DNA of 64,000 nucleotides, taken from Lolium rigidum (taxonomy: Eukaryota; Streptophyta; Magnoliopsida; Poales; Poaceae). Every line of letters starts with the position of its first letter. The first letter of the stretch is position 1. This document shows, one piece after another, positions 32,174 through 43,751 of the stretch. The translations under genes and the position numbers were made by a program. The notes under the pieces are model-generated. The model made no database searches, was not told the DNA's origin, and worked only from the letters and a program-made list of their open reading frames with translations. The stretch spans positions 227,996,043-228,060,042 of the forward strand of contig NC_061510.1 in assembly GCF_022539505.1 (NCBI RefSeq), in the 5' to 3' direction.

Positions 32174-34547
32174 TCACTGGTTTGTAGTCATAACATGATG
32201 TAAACATGTGCCAAGTCAACCCAATAAAGCATCAAAGGAGAATACCACAATATTATGCTTTTAATGATGGAAACAAAACATGATTCTTTCAATGGCACAT
32301 TATGCACTCTCAGCTATTTGAGACAAGTCATGCTACAATAATAACTACTAAGCATGTGATAAGAATAACATCCAACATGACATGCCAAAGTCTATGCCAC
32401 AGTCTAAACAAGCTTCCTTTTGCATCACTATAAGCATCAAACATTTTACTCGTCTCCAACACCAATCAACTTATTTGAAACAACTCTCATAGCTAATAAT
32501 CAATAAGCACCAGATAGATAATCATATCTAAATAAATAAAACTAACAATCTCTGAACAAAATATGAGTGGAAAACCAAGAGCTAAACGCAGTACTAGTAA
32601 ACTAGAACACTCACAGAATAATAAGAGTGAAAACTAGAGTGTTCTATGCAATTAAAACGGAGTGTGTTATTCTCCAAAACAAATATACTGGGATCCAACC
32701 ATATGCTACAGCAAACAAAACAAAACAATACTAAAAACAAAAATAAAGACGCTCCAAGAACAACACATAGCATATGAAGCAATAAAAATATAGCATCTAG
32801 AAAGATGACCTGATGCTTTGTTGATGAAGAGGGGATGCCTTGGGCATCCCCAAGCTTTGATGCTTGTACCTCTTGGATATTTCTTGGGATGACATGGGCA
32901 TCCCCAAGCTTGAGCTTTTATCCATACTTCATCTCATGACAACATTCTTCTCTCCCTACACTTGAAAACTTCCTTCATGCAAAACTTCACTTATTAGCGG
33001 CATTAGTGCAATCAAAATAATAAATCCACTTGGGTTCAGTTATAACATGTATAAAACATATATTAAAACATTAGCTACTTTAGCAACTTCTTGAAAAGCT
33101 CTTTCCTAAAAGAACACTAAAAGAAAGAGATTAAGAGGCAAATGCAAATAGTGGCAGAAATCTGTCAAAACAGGACAACAGGTAAAGATCGATTTTTTCG
33201 AAAATCGTCTGTTGCTCAAATCAAAAAGTGTTCAACTAACGAATATTTGATAATAACCTGGGGCATATGATAAAAAATTGGAAGCTCAAAATTAAGTTAT
33301 GGCTGGGAATACGAAATTTTATGGTGACTGCACAGAATCTGTTTCAGGACAGCAACTTCCCCAAATCTTATTTTCTTCCTATTAGAGGCTATTCTTGGCA
33401 CAAAAATGAAATGAAAATGATAAGGACAGTTTATTACAGAGTTAATAACCATGGGTTATCTCCCGAGAGTGTTTCTCTTTAACTCCTTTCAGCTAGGCGC
33501 AGAAAAAGAGCTAGCATCAAGTATTTTCAAGTGAAGAAGCATCAACATCATAAATGGCAGGAGCCTTACTTCTACCTCTCTTACCTTTACTATTTTTCTT
33601 AGGGAAAGAATGAGAAGTACCTGGTGGGGAGGTGAAAGTCATGATGCCGTTCCCCACATCTATTTTTTCTCCCGGAGTTTTAGCTGAGATCTTCCAAGTG
33701 TAATTTGTCCCTTTCCTACACATTAAATGACGAGATAATCCAGTAGATACCATCCTTCCTAGGATTAATATATACACTGCTTTAGCAACTCCAATGGGTA
33801 ATATAACAGCATTATTGGTAAGAGATATTTCTTCTCCACCGACAGAAAATTCCCAAAGATTTAAAGACTCATAAATATTTGTAGGCATAAGACAGAACTC
33901 AAACATAATATCGCAAATAGCATAAAAAAATCACCATTTATATCAACTTTTACTGAAGGGAGCCAACCTAATGGTTCAGAATTTATTGAAACATGATCAT
34001 AATTTTCTCGAAGCAAACTATAACATTCTTTTAGGCAAGTTGCATTTGTCTCAAGAGTATTTAATCTAGCATAAATGCTCACAAGAGATAAATCAAAACT
34101 ACTAGGTGAGCTATATGTTGCATTTAACTTTTTATGACATTATAAGCTTGATCTCTATCACGATGAAGGAAGTCTCCTCCTACTACAGTGTCCAAAGCAT
34201 ATCTATAACAAAGAACAAGACCAAAGTAAAAGCTACTAAGAAGCAGGCCTAGAGTCATTTTAGGTTCAGTTTTATCATAAGAATCATTAATTCTAGACCA
34301 AACTTCTTTAAAACTCTCCTCACTCCCTAGTTTGAAAGTGAAGATCATTTCCTCCGGTGACATAGTAATAGGATTAGACATAGAAGCAACTTAAAATAGG
34401 AACTAATTTTTTGTGTGTTTTTGATATAATGAAGCAAACAGGACAAAGTAAAATAAACTAAGCGAAACAAAGTAAAGAGATTGGAGATGACAGACTCCTC
34501 TTGCAGAAATCCTCTTTCTCCTCGGAAACGGCGCTAGAAAAATAGCT
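32174..34547 (-). mobile_element. Athila-like interior, copy 2, reaching the primer binding site
   Basis: Same as 25027-27342 but uninterrupted. A weak primer site on the minus strand, TAGCGCCGTTTCCGAGGA (34519-34536), resembles the tRNA-Asp type with three or four changes, and an LTR end follows at 34548. The stretch 32174-33516 has no supported gene. Confidence 0.75.
33517..34381 (-). pseudogene. Athila gag and retropepsin-like region (copy 2), better preserved
   Basis: 34124-34381 carries the same gag N-terminus as copy 1. 33861-34082 carries the middle. 33517-33906 is one open frame from MFEFCLMPTNIYESLNLWEF through LGRMVSTG to TFTSPPGTSHSFPKKN and YDVDASSLENT. In copy 1 this last frame is broken. 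The two copies thus differ in coding capacity by only a few indels. Frames still change between segments, so a complete polyprotein is not encoded as the sequence stands. Confidence 0.7.
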
Positions 34548-34943
34548 TGATGAGCGCAGATTGCACACCGTTGGGGACCCCAAGAGGAAGGTATGATGCG
34601 CACAGTGGCAAGTTTTCCCTCAGTAAGAAACCAAGGTTTAATCGACCAGTAAGAGAAAGGCATGACTTCTGAAGGTGTTGCTAGCTGACTTGTGGCAGGG
34701 TGCACTACCAGCGTTAGCAACAACGTGGAACCTGCACACAACACAACCAAAATACTTTGCCCCAACTTACAGTGAGGTTGTCAATCTTACCGGTTTTGCT
34801 GAAAACAAAGGATTAACCGTATAGTGTGGAAAGATGATGATTGTTTGCAGTGGAATTAAAGTGAAAATAGTGCTTGCAGTAAGTAAACAGAACAAGATGA
34901 TTTTATCAGTGTAAAAAAAAGGACCGGGGTCCACAGTTCAGGT
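34548..34943 (-). mobile_element. 5' LTR fragment of the Athila element, cut by the chromovirus
   Basis: Begins TGATGAGCGCAGATTGCAC and runs to GGACCGGGGTCCACAGTTCA, which is the same LTR region as 4090-4470. It then switches to chromovirus LTR sequence. An inverted copy of the same segment lies at 48826-49208. Confidence 0.75.
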
Positions 34944-37650
34944 TGTGCTCTCCGTCTGCTCGCCCAGGTACATGCTCCGCCCTCTGTCTCTTGCATGTTC
35001 TTCCTCCTCACCCACCATTGGATGCCTTGGCATCCATGGCGCTGTGCTGCTGCTCATGTGTGCTGCTGTTGTGTGTTGCTGCCGTAGTGCCTGCCGCTTT
35101 GCTCCTGTAGTCGTCGTCGTCGCTTCGTGTACCCTAGCTTGCCATGCTATTGCTCTGTGGCCATGCTTATGCTGTTGCTCTCTCCATGCTCTAGCCTATG
35201 CTGCTCCTCCCTACTTGTTGTGCATGGTTCTGTGAAATTCCTAGATACTACTAGCTTGCTTATGACTGTATATATTGTCTGCAGCTATTCCTATGCTTAT
35301 GCTCATGCTGTTGTTGCTGCTGTGGCACTTGTCAATTGTTCATGAGCATGTTGTGATGCTCATGGCTTGCCATGTTGCTCCAGCTGCTGCTGCTACTGGT
35401 TGGTCATGTGTCTTCATAAATCTTGCCCCTAGCTTGATTACTGTGAGTAATCCTTGCTTATGCAAGAGCCAGTGCTATTTATGTGGTGCTCATTGAGCTC
35501 TGGCTCATGATAGAGCCCTGCTAGGCTTGAGTGTTGTCTAGATGCATCTATTCCTTGATGATGTGCTTCTGGATATAATTATAAAATTGTTTATATGATT
35601 TTCTGTGATGCAATTGTTGCTTAACTGTGGCCATTCATTTAACTGGTCCATGTTCTGCTGCTAGGCTAGACTCTAGCATGCTTTAGCATGCCCTAGCTTG
35701 CTCTGGCAGGCCCTGATGATCTTGTGATCATCAGCTGCTTGCTGGTTGCTTGCTATTTCACTATTTGTGCCTGACTGTGGCTTATCTCTGTGTCTGTGTG
35801 CCTCATATCTGGTGCTGGTGCATGGTTCTGCTTAGTAAAGCATCTACGGATGCTTGTAGTGATCCTCTAGATCATTTGCAAGTGTCTAGGCCACTGGTTG
35901 CTTGTGTAATTCATTTATCTATGTAGCTTGGCTTGATTAAACGGATAAATGAGATGAACTGTGATACAGTTATGATTCTTTTAATTGCTTGACTTGAGCT
36001 AGAGGGATGCCAACCATTGGTTGGGGACCCTAGCTCATTCTGAACCCTTCTGGGTAATGATGTAATGGCTTGGCTTATCTGTTTTGGGTTTGAGGTGACC
36101 TGGACAGTAAATATTTGCTGTAAAAGGTAGCTCCCCTCTCTATGGCTTACTGTGGCTTGATAAATGCTTACTGGTTGATCCTCTTTTGGATTTCCAGTAG
36201 CTTTTTAGTGTTGAAAAAATTAAATAGACAACCATTTGTCTATATGTCTGATGGTTTACTAACCAATAGGTGCTAGGTGAGTTGGGCTAGCTGGTTGTGA
36301 ACCAATCTTTGCTGGATACTTTGATTTTCCAAAGTGGTGATACACTTGGCCATACAAAGTCTTCCCTTGGGTAAAGCCTTTCTAGCCTAGACCCTATTTT
36401 GCCAGCACCGCTGGTTTACACCAAATGATGATGCTCATAGGGTAATCCTACCCTTTGGCTTGTGTCTGATGCATATCCTTATTTATGAGCAAAACAGATG
36501 CTTGCTCATATATTTCTGTTTATACCTCACTCCAACTCCTAGAAAATGGTGTTGGTGTAGTGGTTTTACTTCTCGATGATTTCTTATGCTTGCCCTGCTC
36601 CTCCTGGCTAGCTTGTGATGATCTACTCCATCTTGTGCTTGCTCAACAGTTAGCAGTTCTTGGTGGAACTGTTTCTGGATGATTTCTGGTGGTTTGCTGT
36701 TCTTCTTGTTCTAAGTGTTCTTACCCTGGTGAAGCTGCTGTCGATGAGCTGCTAGGGTTTTGACTTGAAAAAGTTTATATATGCTCCTCTCCATGATCTC
36801 TTGGTCGACATCAAGGCCTGGCACCATTTTGGTGAATCTCCCCTGGCCTGTGTGATGTTGGGCATGCACCATGCCTTGTGAGCTACCTGTGTGTTCCCTG
36901 GTTGGAACTTGTGTGTGAGTGGATGAGCTCTCGGCTGGTTTGGTGATATCCATCCAAATTTTTGTTTCTTTTCCTAACCTGCCAAGTGGCTTTGCCACTT
37001 GGCTTAATGCCATTTCTATTTGTTGTGTGTGTGTGCAAGGATCAAAATGGATGGTCAAGAAGATCTCAATGCCATGTTGATCAAGAAGTTCTTGAAGATT
37101 AAATTGTGTAGTTTAGCATGTTACAATTCCTTGTAATTTTCCTTTTCTTTTTCATTTAATCAATTTCTGAAATGTGTGATGTAATGTTAAATTCATATGA
37201 ATATTGTAATGACATTGTATTTTTATGTGTGATATCAATAAAGCTCAAGTTTCTCTAATGAGCATTTCGTATGAATTTGTATTCTTTTATATTAATGATT
37301 TTCCAGTTTATAATATTGTTTTATGAGTTATTCATTATTTGAATTATAATATACCTAAATGAGGTTTGAATTTTAAATTCAAACTTAACTTGTTTGAATT
37401 CAATCATGCAACTTAAGTTAAAATGTGGATTGTTCCCCTCTCTTCTCGAAACCCTAAGTTAAGATAGGATAGGTCGTCCAAGTTTATCGTACTCTCGAAA
37501 CTCTAACCCTTTCTGGTGTCGAGAGAGAAACTTGTTCCCTCTTAAGATGTAGTTTGTAATAAAGCGCGAAATTTCCCCAGATTTTACGATGCAATGCACA
37601 TCCCTTTCTAAATTCTACCCCGCAATCGTCTCGAATCCGGGGATATTACA
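34944..37650 (-). mobile_element. 3' LTR of a chromovirus, truncated at its outer end
   Basis: On the minus strand it starts TGTAATATCCCCGG at 37650 and matches 46095-48808 over 2.7 kb. About 2.3 kb of the LTR's 3' part, present in the 5' LTR, is missing here. The polypurine-rich AAGGGGGAAAGGC abuts it at 37651-37667. The ORFs in this LTR are rich in Leu/Cys from CTGCTG runs and are not genes. Confidence 0.8.
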
Positions 37651-38156
37651 GCCTTTCCCCCTTAAAGAAAACTTCGTCCCGAAGTTGTGGTTGGTAATAC
37701 TTGAATAACTCCGAATAGGATTTCCTTAGATCTTCCTCTTTCTCCGAGGTGGCTTCCCTCTCGGGATGATGTTTCCATTGTTTTTTACAGTATTTGGTTG
37801 CTCTGTTTTGGAATTGTTTCCAGTTCTTCTCGAGAATCTTGGCTGGTTTCTCGATGTAAGTCAAATCTGGCTGAAGATCTAGGTCTTCATGTGATACTGT
37901 CTCATCTAGTGTCTTTAAACATCTCCGAAGTTGTGAAACATGGAATACATTGTGTACTTGGGCTAACTTCCCTGGTAACTCCAGTTCAAAGGCTAACCCT
38001 CGGTTTTGACTCAATATCTTAAAAGGTCAGATATATCTTGGGCTGAGTTTCCCCTTTACTCCAAATCTCGGAAGTCCTTTCATCGGACTAACCTTTAGGT
38101 ATACCTCCAACTTTTGGTTCCCATGTCCTCCTTTTCTGATCCGCGTAACTTTTCTA
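37646..38156 (-). pseudogene. Chromovirus integrase C-terminus and chromodomain
   Basis: The frame at 37646-38014 has VHNVFHVSQLRRC, the conserved post-integrase motif, followed by IEKPAKILEK, KKQWKHHPEREAT and EEDLRKSYSELF, which resemble a chromodomain. A Ser follows EAT where the family usually has Trp. The link from 38015 to 38156 is out of frame. In living elements this domain guides integration to chromatin. The sequence ends close to the polypurine tract. Confidence 0.75.
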
Positions 38157-39131
38157 TCAGCTTTGAGCTATCTTGAGTCTATCACTAATCACATCGATGA
38201 TTTGTTGTTTCTCCTTCACATAATCTGGGTTAAACTCTTTGCTTGATCCAGCCTCGTACCAACATATAGGTGATCTACACTTCCTTCCGTACAAAGCATC
38301 AAACAATGACATCTTGATGCTGCTTTGATAGCTATTATTGTACGAAAACTCTGATAAAGGTAAGTGTTCTTCCCAGGATCCTCCAAAATCTAGGGCACAA
38401 GCCCTGAGCATGTCCTCTAGTATCTGGTTTGTCCTCTTAGTCTGTCCTCCCGTTTGAGGATGATAAGCGGTGTTGTATTCAAACTTGGACCCTAAAGTTT
38501 CGTGTAGTTGTTTCCAGAAAGCTGATGTGAACACAGATCCTCGATCTGACACTATCTTCTTGGGAACTCCGTGCTTACTCACAATCTCTTTGATGTAAAG
38601 ATCTATAAGCTTCTCACATGTATCCTTCTGATTTACCGCTAAGAAATGCGCACTTTTCGTCAACCGGTCCATGATTACCCATATCATGTCCTTCTTCTTA
38701 CTGGTCATGGGTAGTCCGATGATAAAATCCATACCTAGTTCTTCCCACTTCCACTCCAGAATTGGTAAGGGTTGTAGTGGTCCTGCGGGACTTTGGTGTT
38801 CTGCCTTAACTCTCTTACAAGTATGACATTCAGACACATACTGAGCAATCTCCCGCTTCATGTTATTCCACCAAAACAACTCCTTTAAGTCCACGTACAT
38901 CTTCGTACTTCCAGGATGAATTGAATATGGTGTTTCATGAGCTTCTTTCAGGATTCTTTCCTTGATTCTGGCAATGTCCGGAACACAAATCCTCTTTTGA
39001 AACCATAAGGATCCAGACTCGCCTAAGTTAAACTCTGATGGTCTTCCTTCATTAATCCTTCTTATTTCTTCCATGATGAATGGATCTTCCAACTGGCCCA
39101 TTATAATCTCATTTTTCAGGTTTATGTTCAA
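38157..39131 (-). pseudogene. Chromovirus integrase (zinc-binding and catalytic core)
   Basis: The 324-residue frame has the HHCC-type zinc-binding region (IHPGSTKMYVDLK, CHTCKRVKAEHQ), the first catalytic Asp in GMDFIIGLP and the second in KIVSDRGSVFTSAFW. The third catalytic position, Glu in active integrases of this family, is Lys here in the segment GGQTKRTNQILEDM (codon at 38436-38438). The enzyme would therefore be inactive even though the frame is open. A premature stop at about 39197 separates it from the RNase H part. Confidence 0.85.
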
Positions 39132-39197
39132 CTCTTTCGCAAATTGTAGTGCTGATAGTCCCTCATGAGCTTCTTTCTCCCAAAGTTGTATCTGTGC

Positions 39198-39728
39198 TTA
39201 GCTTATTTCTTTCTTCAACTCCATTGGTAACTCTGGTTCAACTCCTCCGGTACTCTTCCTACTCAAGGCATCGGCTACAACATTAGCCTTCCCTGTTGTA
39301 TAGTTGATGGTCAAGTCATAATCCTTGATTAGTTTGAGCCATGTCTTCTGTCTCATGTTCAGTTCCTTCTGAGTAAAGAAGTATTTGAGACTATTGTGAT
39401 CTGTGTAGAGCTCACACTTGGCTCCATATAGAAGATGTCGCCAACTCTTCAATGCAAATACAACTGCTGCTAGCTCTAAATCATGTGTTGGATAGTTGAC
39501 TTCATGTGGTCTTAGTTGCCTTGATCCATAAGATATCACTTTCCGATCTTGCATAAGTACACATCCCAATCCATGCTTGGATGCGTCACAATATACTATG
39601 TAATCCTTGCCAGTTTCTGGTACTGCTAACACAGGTGCGGTTGTTAATTTCTCTTTTAGAGTCTGAAAACTCTGCTCACACTCATCTGACCACACAAATG
39701 GTGTGTTCTTTCTTAACAGTTTGGTCAT
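39198..39728 (-). pseudogene. Chromovirus RNase H domain
   Basis: Contains [56 protein letters not shown] and [12 protein letters not shown], the standard motifs of Ty3 RNase H with catalytic Asp/Glu residues present. It is separated from the reverse transcriptase by in-frame stops and a frame change at 39729-39799. Confidence 0.85.
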
Positions 39729-39799
39729 TGGTCCAGCTATCTTGGAGAATCCTTCAATGAATCTCGGTAGTATCCTACCATTTCTAAGAATCCTCTTAT

Positions 39800-40360
39800 T
39801 TACTTGACATTCTTAGGTGCTTCCCACTCCAAAACTGCTGGTACTTTACTTGGATTTACGGTGATTCCATCTTTGCTAATCACATGTCCAAGAAATTCTA
39901 CTTGATCCAGCCAAAATTCACACTTGCTGAACTTGGCATAGAGCTGATGTTCTCTTAGTGTTTGCAACACTATCCTGAGATGTTCTGCATGTTCAGCCTT
40001 ATCCTTGGAATATATCAAGATATCATCGATAAACACGATGATAAACTTGTCAAGATACGGCATGAATATCTTGTTCATGAGATTCATGAATATTGCTGGG
40101 GCATTTGTCAACCCAAAAGGTAATATAAGGTACTCGTGATGTCCATACCTTGAAACAAAGGTAGTTTTCAGAACATCTTCCTTCTTAATCTTTATCTGAT
40201 GATAACCCGATCTCAGATCTATTTTGGAGAAGACTCCTGCTCCTCTGACTTGATCAAACAAATCTTGGATTCTGGGAAGTGGATACTTGTTCTTGATAGT
40301 AACATTATTAAGATTTTTGTAATCTCCGCACATTCTACGGCCTCCATCTCTTTTGTCCAC
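39800..40360 (-). pseudogene. Chromovirus reverse transcriptase
   Basis: Shows [53 protein letters not shown] and the catalytic [11 protein letters not shown], followed by [11 protein letters not shown]. The catalytic Asp pair is intact. The frame begins within the domain. The preceding residues are in the 40406-40936 frame, so at least one frameshift lies near 40365-40410. Confidence 0.9.
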
Positions 40361-40405
40361 AAAAATGATTGGCGATCCCCAAGGTGATATACTCTCCTGT
40401 ATGAA

Positions 40406-41128
40406 TCATTTCTGTTCCAAGTCATCCAATTGCTCTTTGAGTTCCTTGAGCTCCTTTGGTCCCATCTTGTATGGTGCTTTGGCAATTGGGGCTGTTCCTG
40501 GGATTAGATCTATTGTAAACTCTATTTCTCTGTCTGGTGGCATTCCCGGCAACTCCTTCGGGAAAACATCTTGGAATTCATTGACTATTGGTATATCCTC
40601 AAGTTTCACCTCCTTCATGCTGTTAAGTTGTAGGTCAACCTTGATCTGGGTATGCTTAGCTCCTTGATAAATCATCCTTCCTCCATCCGGATTTTTCAAA
40701 GACACTGTCTTGTTTGCACAATCTATCAAGGCTCCATTCTCCTCTAACCAGTTCATACTAAGAATGATATCTATGCCCTTCATGGGTAGAACAAACAGGT
40801 CTGCGTCAAACACACATCTATGGATCATGATGGCATGTTCTTGCTTAACGTGGGTAACTAATATCGTTCCCCCCGCAGATAATATGGTAATGGGTGTTTC
40901 TAACTCAGTGCAATTAATCCCCTGTTTGATGATCAATTGCTAAGAAATGAACGATGTGGTTGCAGCAGTATCAAAAAGTACTTTGCCAGGATGAGTAAGT
41001 ATCTGAAGCATACCTATCACCGCCTTGTCTGAGTTTATCACCTGCTCCAGGCTGGTACAGTTTAGCTTCCCGAAGGGCTTCTTGTTCTTCTAGTTCCCTC
41101 CGGAATTTCCATTCCTACTCCCTCTTCC
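40406..41128 (-). pseudogene. Chromovirus protease region and pol N-terminus
   Basis: The reading from 40936 down contains VLPMKGIDIILSMNWLEENG, typical of the protease end, and FPKELPGMPPDREIEFTIDL, typical of the start of the reverse transcriptase. Just upstream, FDTAATTSF is the protease active-site region with the catalytic Asp but Ala where Gly is usual, followed by an in-frame stop at 40940-40942. 40943-41128 is out of frame and links to gag. Confidence 0.8.
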
Positions 41129-42175
41129 TCATGACTTTCCTCCTCCATTAGTCTTGTTAGGGCAATCTTTCAGCATATGCCCTTCTTGGCGACCACCAAA
41201 GCAAATCACCTTTGGTTTCCTGCAGTCCCTTGAGTAATGTCCCTTAAATCCACAATTACGGCAGACGATTTGAGCCATGAGCTGAGATCCCGGGTTCCTT
41301 CTGTTGTAGGGGTTGTATTTGGGATTGAAACTCAAACTGGTATTGGGTTTGTTGCTAACAAACTTCTTTGGCTCAAACTTGGCCTTCTTACGCTTCTCCT
41401 CTTTTACCTGTTTGAAATCATCCTCGAGGGTGATTGCGGCATCAACCAAATCCTGGAACTCTGTTGCTCTCAACATCCTGAGATGCATCTTGAAATGAGG
41501 ATTCAGTCCCCTCATGAATCTTTTCTTTCTTTTATCCTCAGTATTTACCTCCTCGGCGGCGTATCTTGATAGCCCTGAGAACTTTCTGACATAGGTCGGA
41601 ATTGCTTTTTCCTTCTGTTCGAGACTCTCGAACTCTTTGCGCTTCAACTCTATTATACTCACAGGGACATTGGATTCCATGAATTTCTGCTTGAACTCTT
41701 CCCAGGTGAATACCTTCTCAGCTGGGTGTACTGCTTCTATGTTATCCCAGCATGATGTGGCGGGTCCACACAACATGTGTGTTGCGTATATCACTTTCTC
41801 TTGATCTGTGCATCCAACGGTCTTGAGCTTGTGCTCAGTGTCCATCAGCCAATCCTCAGCGTCCATTGGCTCTGGTGCGTAAGCGAAGGATATAGGCTTT
41901 GTATTCTCGAAGTCAGACAGAGTAACACCTTGATTCTCTGGCCTTTCCACCTTGTTCTGTTGCAGCAACTCTTGGAAAAACTTGTTCTGCTGCTCCATGG
42001 TTGCACGTTGCCTTTCCTCCAGCATTTGCATGTACTGGAGAAAGTTTTGTTGCGTCATCGGAGGTGGTGGTGGTGGAAGCTGATTCCTTGCGGCTTCATC
42101 TGCCTCTTCCTTCTGCTTGGCCTCGCGCTCGAGGCGTTGCGCTTCGCTCTCCTCTCCCGGCGCTCCCGACATCAC
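41129..42175 (-). CDS. Chromovirus gag, intact frame with one damaged zinc knuckle
   Basis: A 348-residue open frame begins MMSGAPGEESEAQRLEREAK, followed by a Gln/Pro-rich helix and the retrotransposon gag domain (AEDWLMDTEHKLKTVGCTDQ, FTWEEFKQKFMESNVP, GLSRYAAEEV, FMRGLNPHFKMHLRML). At the end are two nucleocapsid knuckles. The first, CRNCGFKGHYSRDC, is complete. The second reads CFGGRQEGHMLKDC and lacks one Cys. The protein forms the particle shell and packages RNA in the family. The start is the first ATG of the frame and lies 1.6 kb from the primer site, leaving room for upstream ORFs. Confidence 0.85.
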   Translation of the reverse strand: MMSGAPGEESEAQRLEREAKQKEEADEAARNQLPPPPPPMTQQNFLQYMQMLEERQRATMEQQNKFFQELLQQNKVERPENQGVTLSDFENTKPISFAYAPEPMDAEDWLMDTEHKLKTVGCTDQEKVIYATHMLCGPATSCWDNIEAVHPAEKVFTWEEFKQKFMESNVPVSIIELKRKEFESLEQKEKAIPTYVRKFSGLSRYAAEEVNTEDKRKKRFMRGLNPHFKMHLRMLRATEFQDLVDAAITLEDDFKQVKEEKRKKAKFEPKKFVSNKPNTSLSFNPKYNPYNRRNPGSQLMAQIVCRNCGFKGHYSRDCRKPKVICFGGRQEGHMLKDCPNKTNGGGKS

Positions 42176-42474
42176 CCCCTAGCTTTGTAACACAAAGTGG
42201 TACTCATAGTTACTCCATGCGCAAGTTTTCTAAGCTCAACTTCGTGCACAGAACTAGTCACGCAATGGAAATCAAGAATCAAATCCAAATCATACAAAAC
42301 ATATACCATGTATATACATACTTAAGTGGTTTATTACAATACCCATAAGTAGTGTGAGTATGCAAACTCACCTATTGTACGAAAATTACAACTCATAAAA
42401 CAAGTACACACTACAATACATATGGTACAATAGTATTGCAGTCTTGCCTCCTTTGGTGGTCACTACTCGTTGTT

Positions 42475-42666
42475 TCACTCTTGGTATATTCCAGGCTTCC
42501 ATCCGGTCGAATGTGTCATCCTCCTGACAGAGTTTGGAACATAGGGTTTCCCAGTAGGCTGGTAATCCAAGTATGAGGATGATCCCAGGGAGAAATCTGT
42601 CATCAGGAAATGACGATGCATAGTCCTCCCCTGGGGTATACTCCCATGTGGCTCCATTGTTCGCAT
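42475..42666 (-). pseudogene. Small ORF upstream of chromovirus gag, unknown
   Basis: A 63-residue frame (starts MRTMEPHGSIPQG, ends in PGIYQE) lies between gag and the upstream ORF pair. It may be the continuation of the 42716-43207 ORF in another frame. I do not recognise it. Confidence 0.35.
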
Positions 42667-42715
42667 TTCATCCTTTGGAGTCAGATTCGATCACTATAGG
42701 ATACTCCTCATAGTC

Positions 42716-43547
42716 TCACGTACCATAATGATAGTTCTGGTACTGATCTACGGTGTCTTGATCAATCTCCGGATCACATCTCACTAGATCTCCATAAGTG
42801 CCCATGAATGACCCAAAATGCCATCCAGTGGAATTCTCGATAGGTGTCTCCGAACGTTGGTGGTTCCTGGATTCCTTTCCGCCCTCATATCCACCTTGTG
42901 AGCTACTAGGAAAGTACCTAGGTGTTTGGGGTGTGGTTTGTGGTTCAGGAGCATCTATGTCAATATAATCACCAGTTGAGTAAACTGGTGTATGTATGTC
43001 ACCCTCCATTGGCTCCTTACCCTTTGACTCCTCCTTGGGCTTAGTGAACTCATCTAACATTGTATCAATTGCTCCCGACAAGTGTCGGTTCAACTGAAAG
43101 AACAAAGTCAGAAGGTTTCTACAGTTGTCCATGTATTTTGCGGCTTCTGCAGGCTTTCTCTTGGCTAACTTAAAGTGGTTTAGAGTAGGATCATCGTCCT
43201 CCTCCATATGTGGAATGTGTCAAAATTCGGAGCCAATAAGTTCCTTAGTCTTATGCTCGCGAGTATGTGATAGCTTTCATTATGGCTATGTGATAGGCTG
43301 TTCTGATTGTCCTAGTCTCTTCAGCAGGCATAACTGCACTCATCCCTAAGGTTTCGGGTAACTGGAGTCCTAACCTACACTTTGCTAGTACAGTACCGTC
43401 ATAGTACATGTACTTCATTACCCGGATTTGGGGATCGCACCCAAATTCGAGTAACATAGCATGGAGTATATTAGCGAGTCCTCCGTCATAGTCGTTCAAA
43501 GTGGATTCCTTCCCTTTCACGTTACGTCCGGAACGTGAACTGGCCAT
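42716..43547 (-). pseudogene. Upstream ORF pair of the chromovirus (extra gene before gag), unknown function
   Basis: Frame 1 (43251-43547) begins MASSRSGRNVKGKESTLNDY and contains YYDGTVLAKCRLGLQLPETL and AEETRTIRTAYHIAIMKAI. Frame 2 (42716-43207) begins MEEDDDPTLNHFKLAKRKPA and contains a helical RNLLTLFFQLNRHLSGAID and a Pro/Ser-rich tail. They are consecutive, in the gag direction, and probably parts of one protein split by a frameshift near 43207-43250. Similar proteins recur in grass retroelements, but I know no function. The position between primer site and gag makes this an accessory gene. Confidence 0.55.
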
Positions 43548-43751
43548 AGTTGGCTGTAGATAAGAATGAATATAATATTAGTAATAATGCATCATAATAG
43601 TTATAATAAAGAATTATCGCACTAAAAAGATATGAATGTGTTATTCTCAAGTGAATAGTCATCATATTTTTAGAGAATCCTTTACTACTCCTATTTGACT
43701 CCTACAGGTCTCGTCCCATTAACTAGGTTCCAACCTAAGGTCAAAGCTTTT

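Larger units (their letters stand above)
28629..34489. repeat. Large direct repeat, copy 2 (~5.9 kb)
   Basis: Second copy of 21527-27342, same orientation, offset about 7.1 kb. One hairpin module of the CACTA end is duplicated here (about 31900-31975) compared with copy 1. Unlike copy 1, its Athila interior is not cut by a CACTA end and continues into a primer site and LTR. Confidence 0.9.

Noticed and set aside
34945..35496. Cys/Leu-rich plus-strand ORFs resembling membrane proteins, repeated at 45879-46509
   Set aside because: They are CTGCTG-rich parts of a minus-strand retrotransposon LTR, and the two copies differ in frame.
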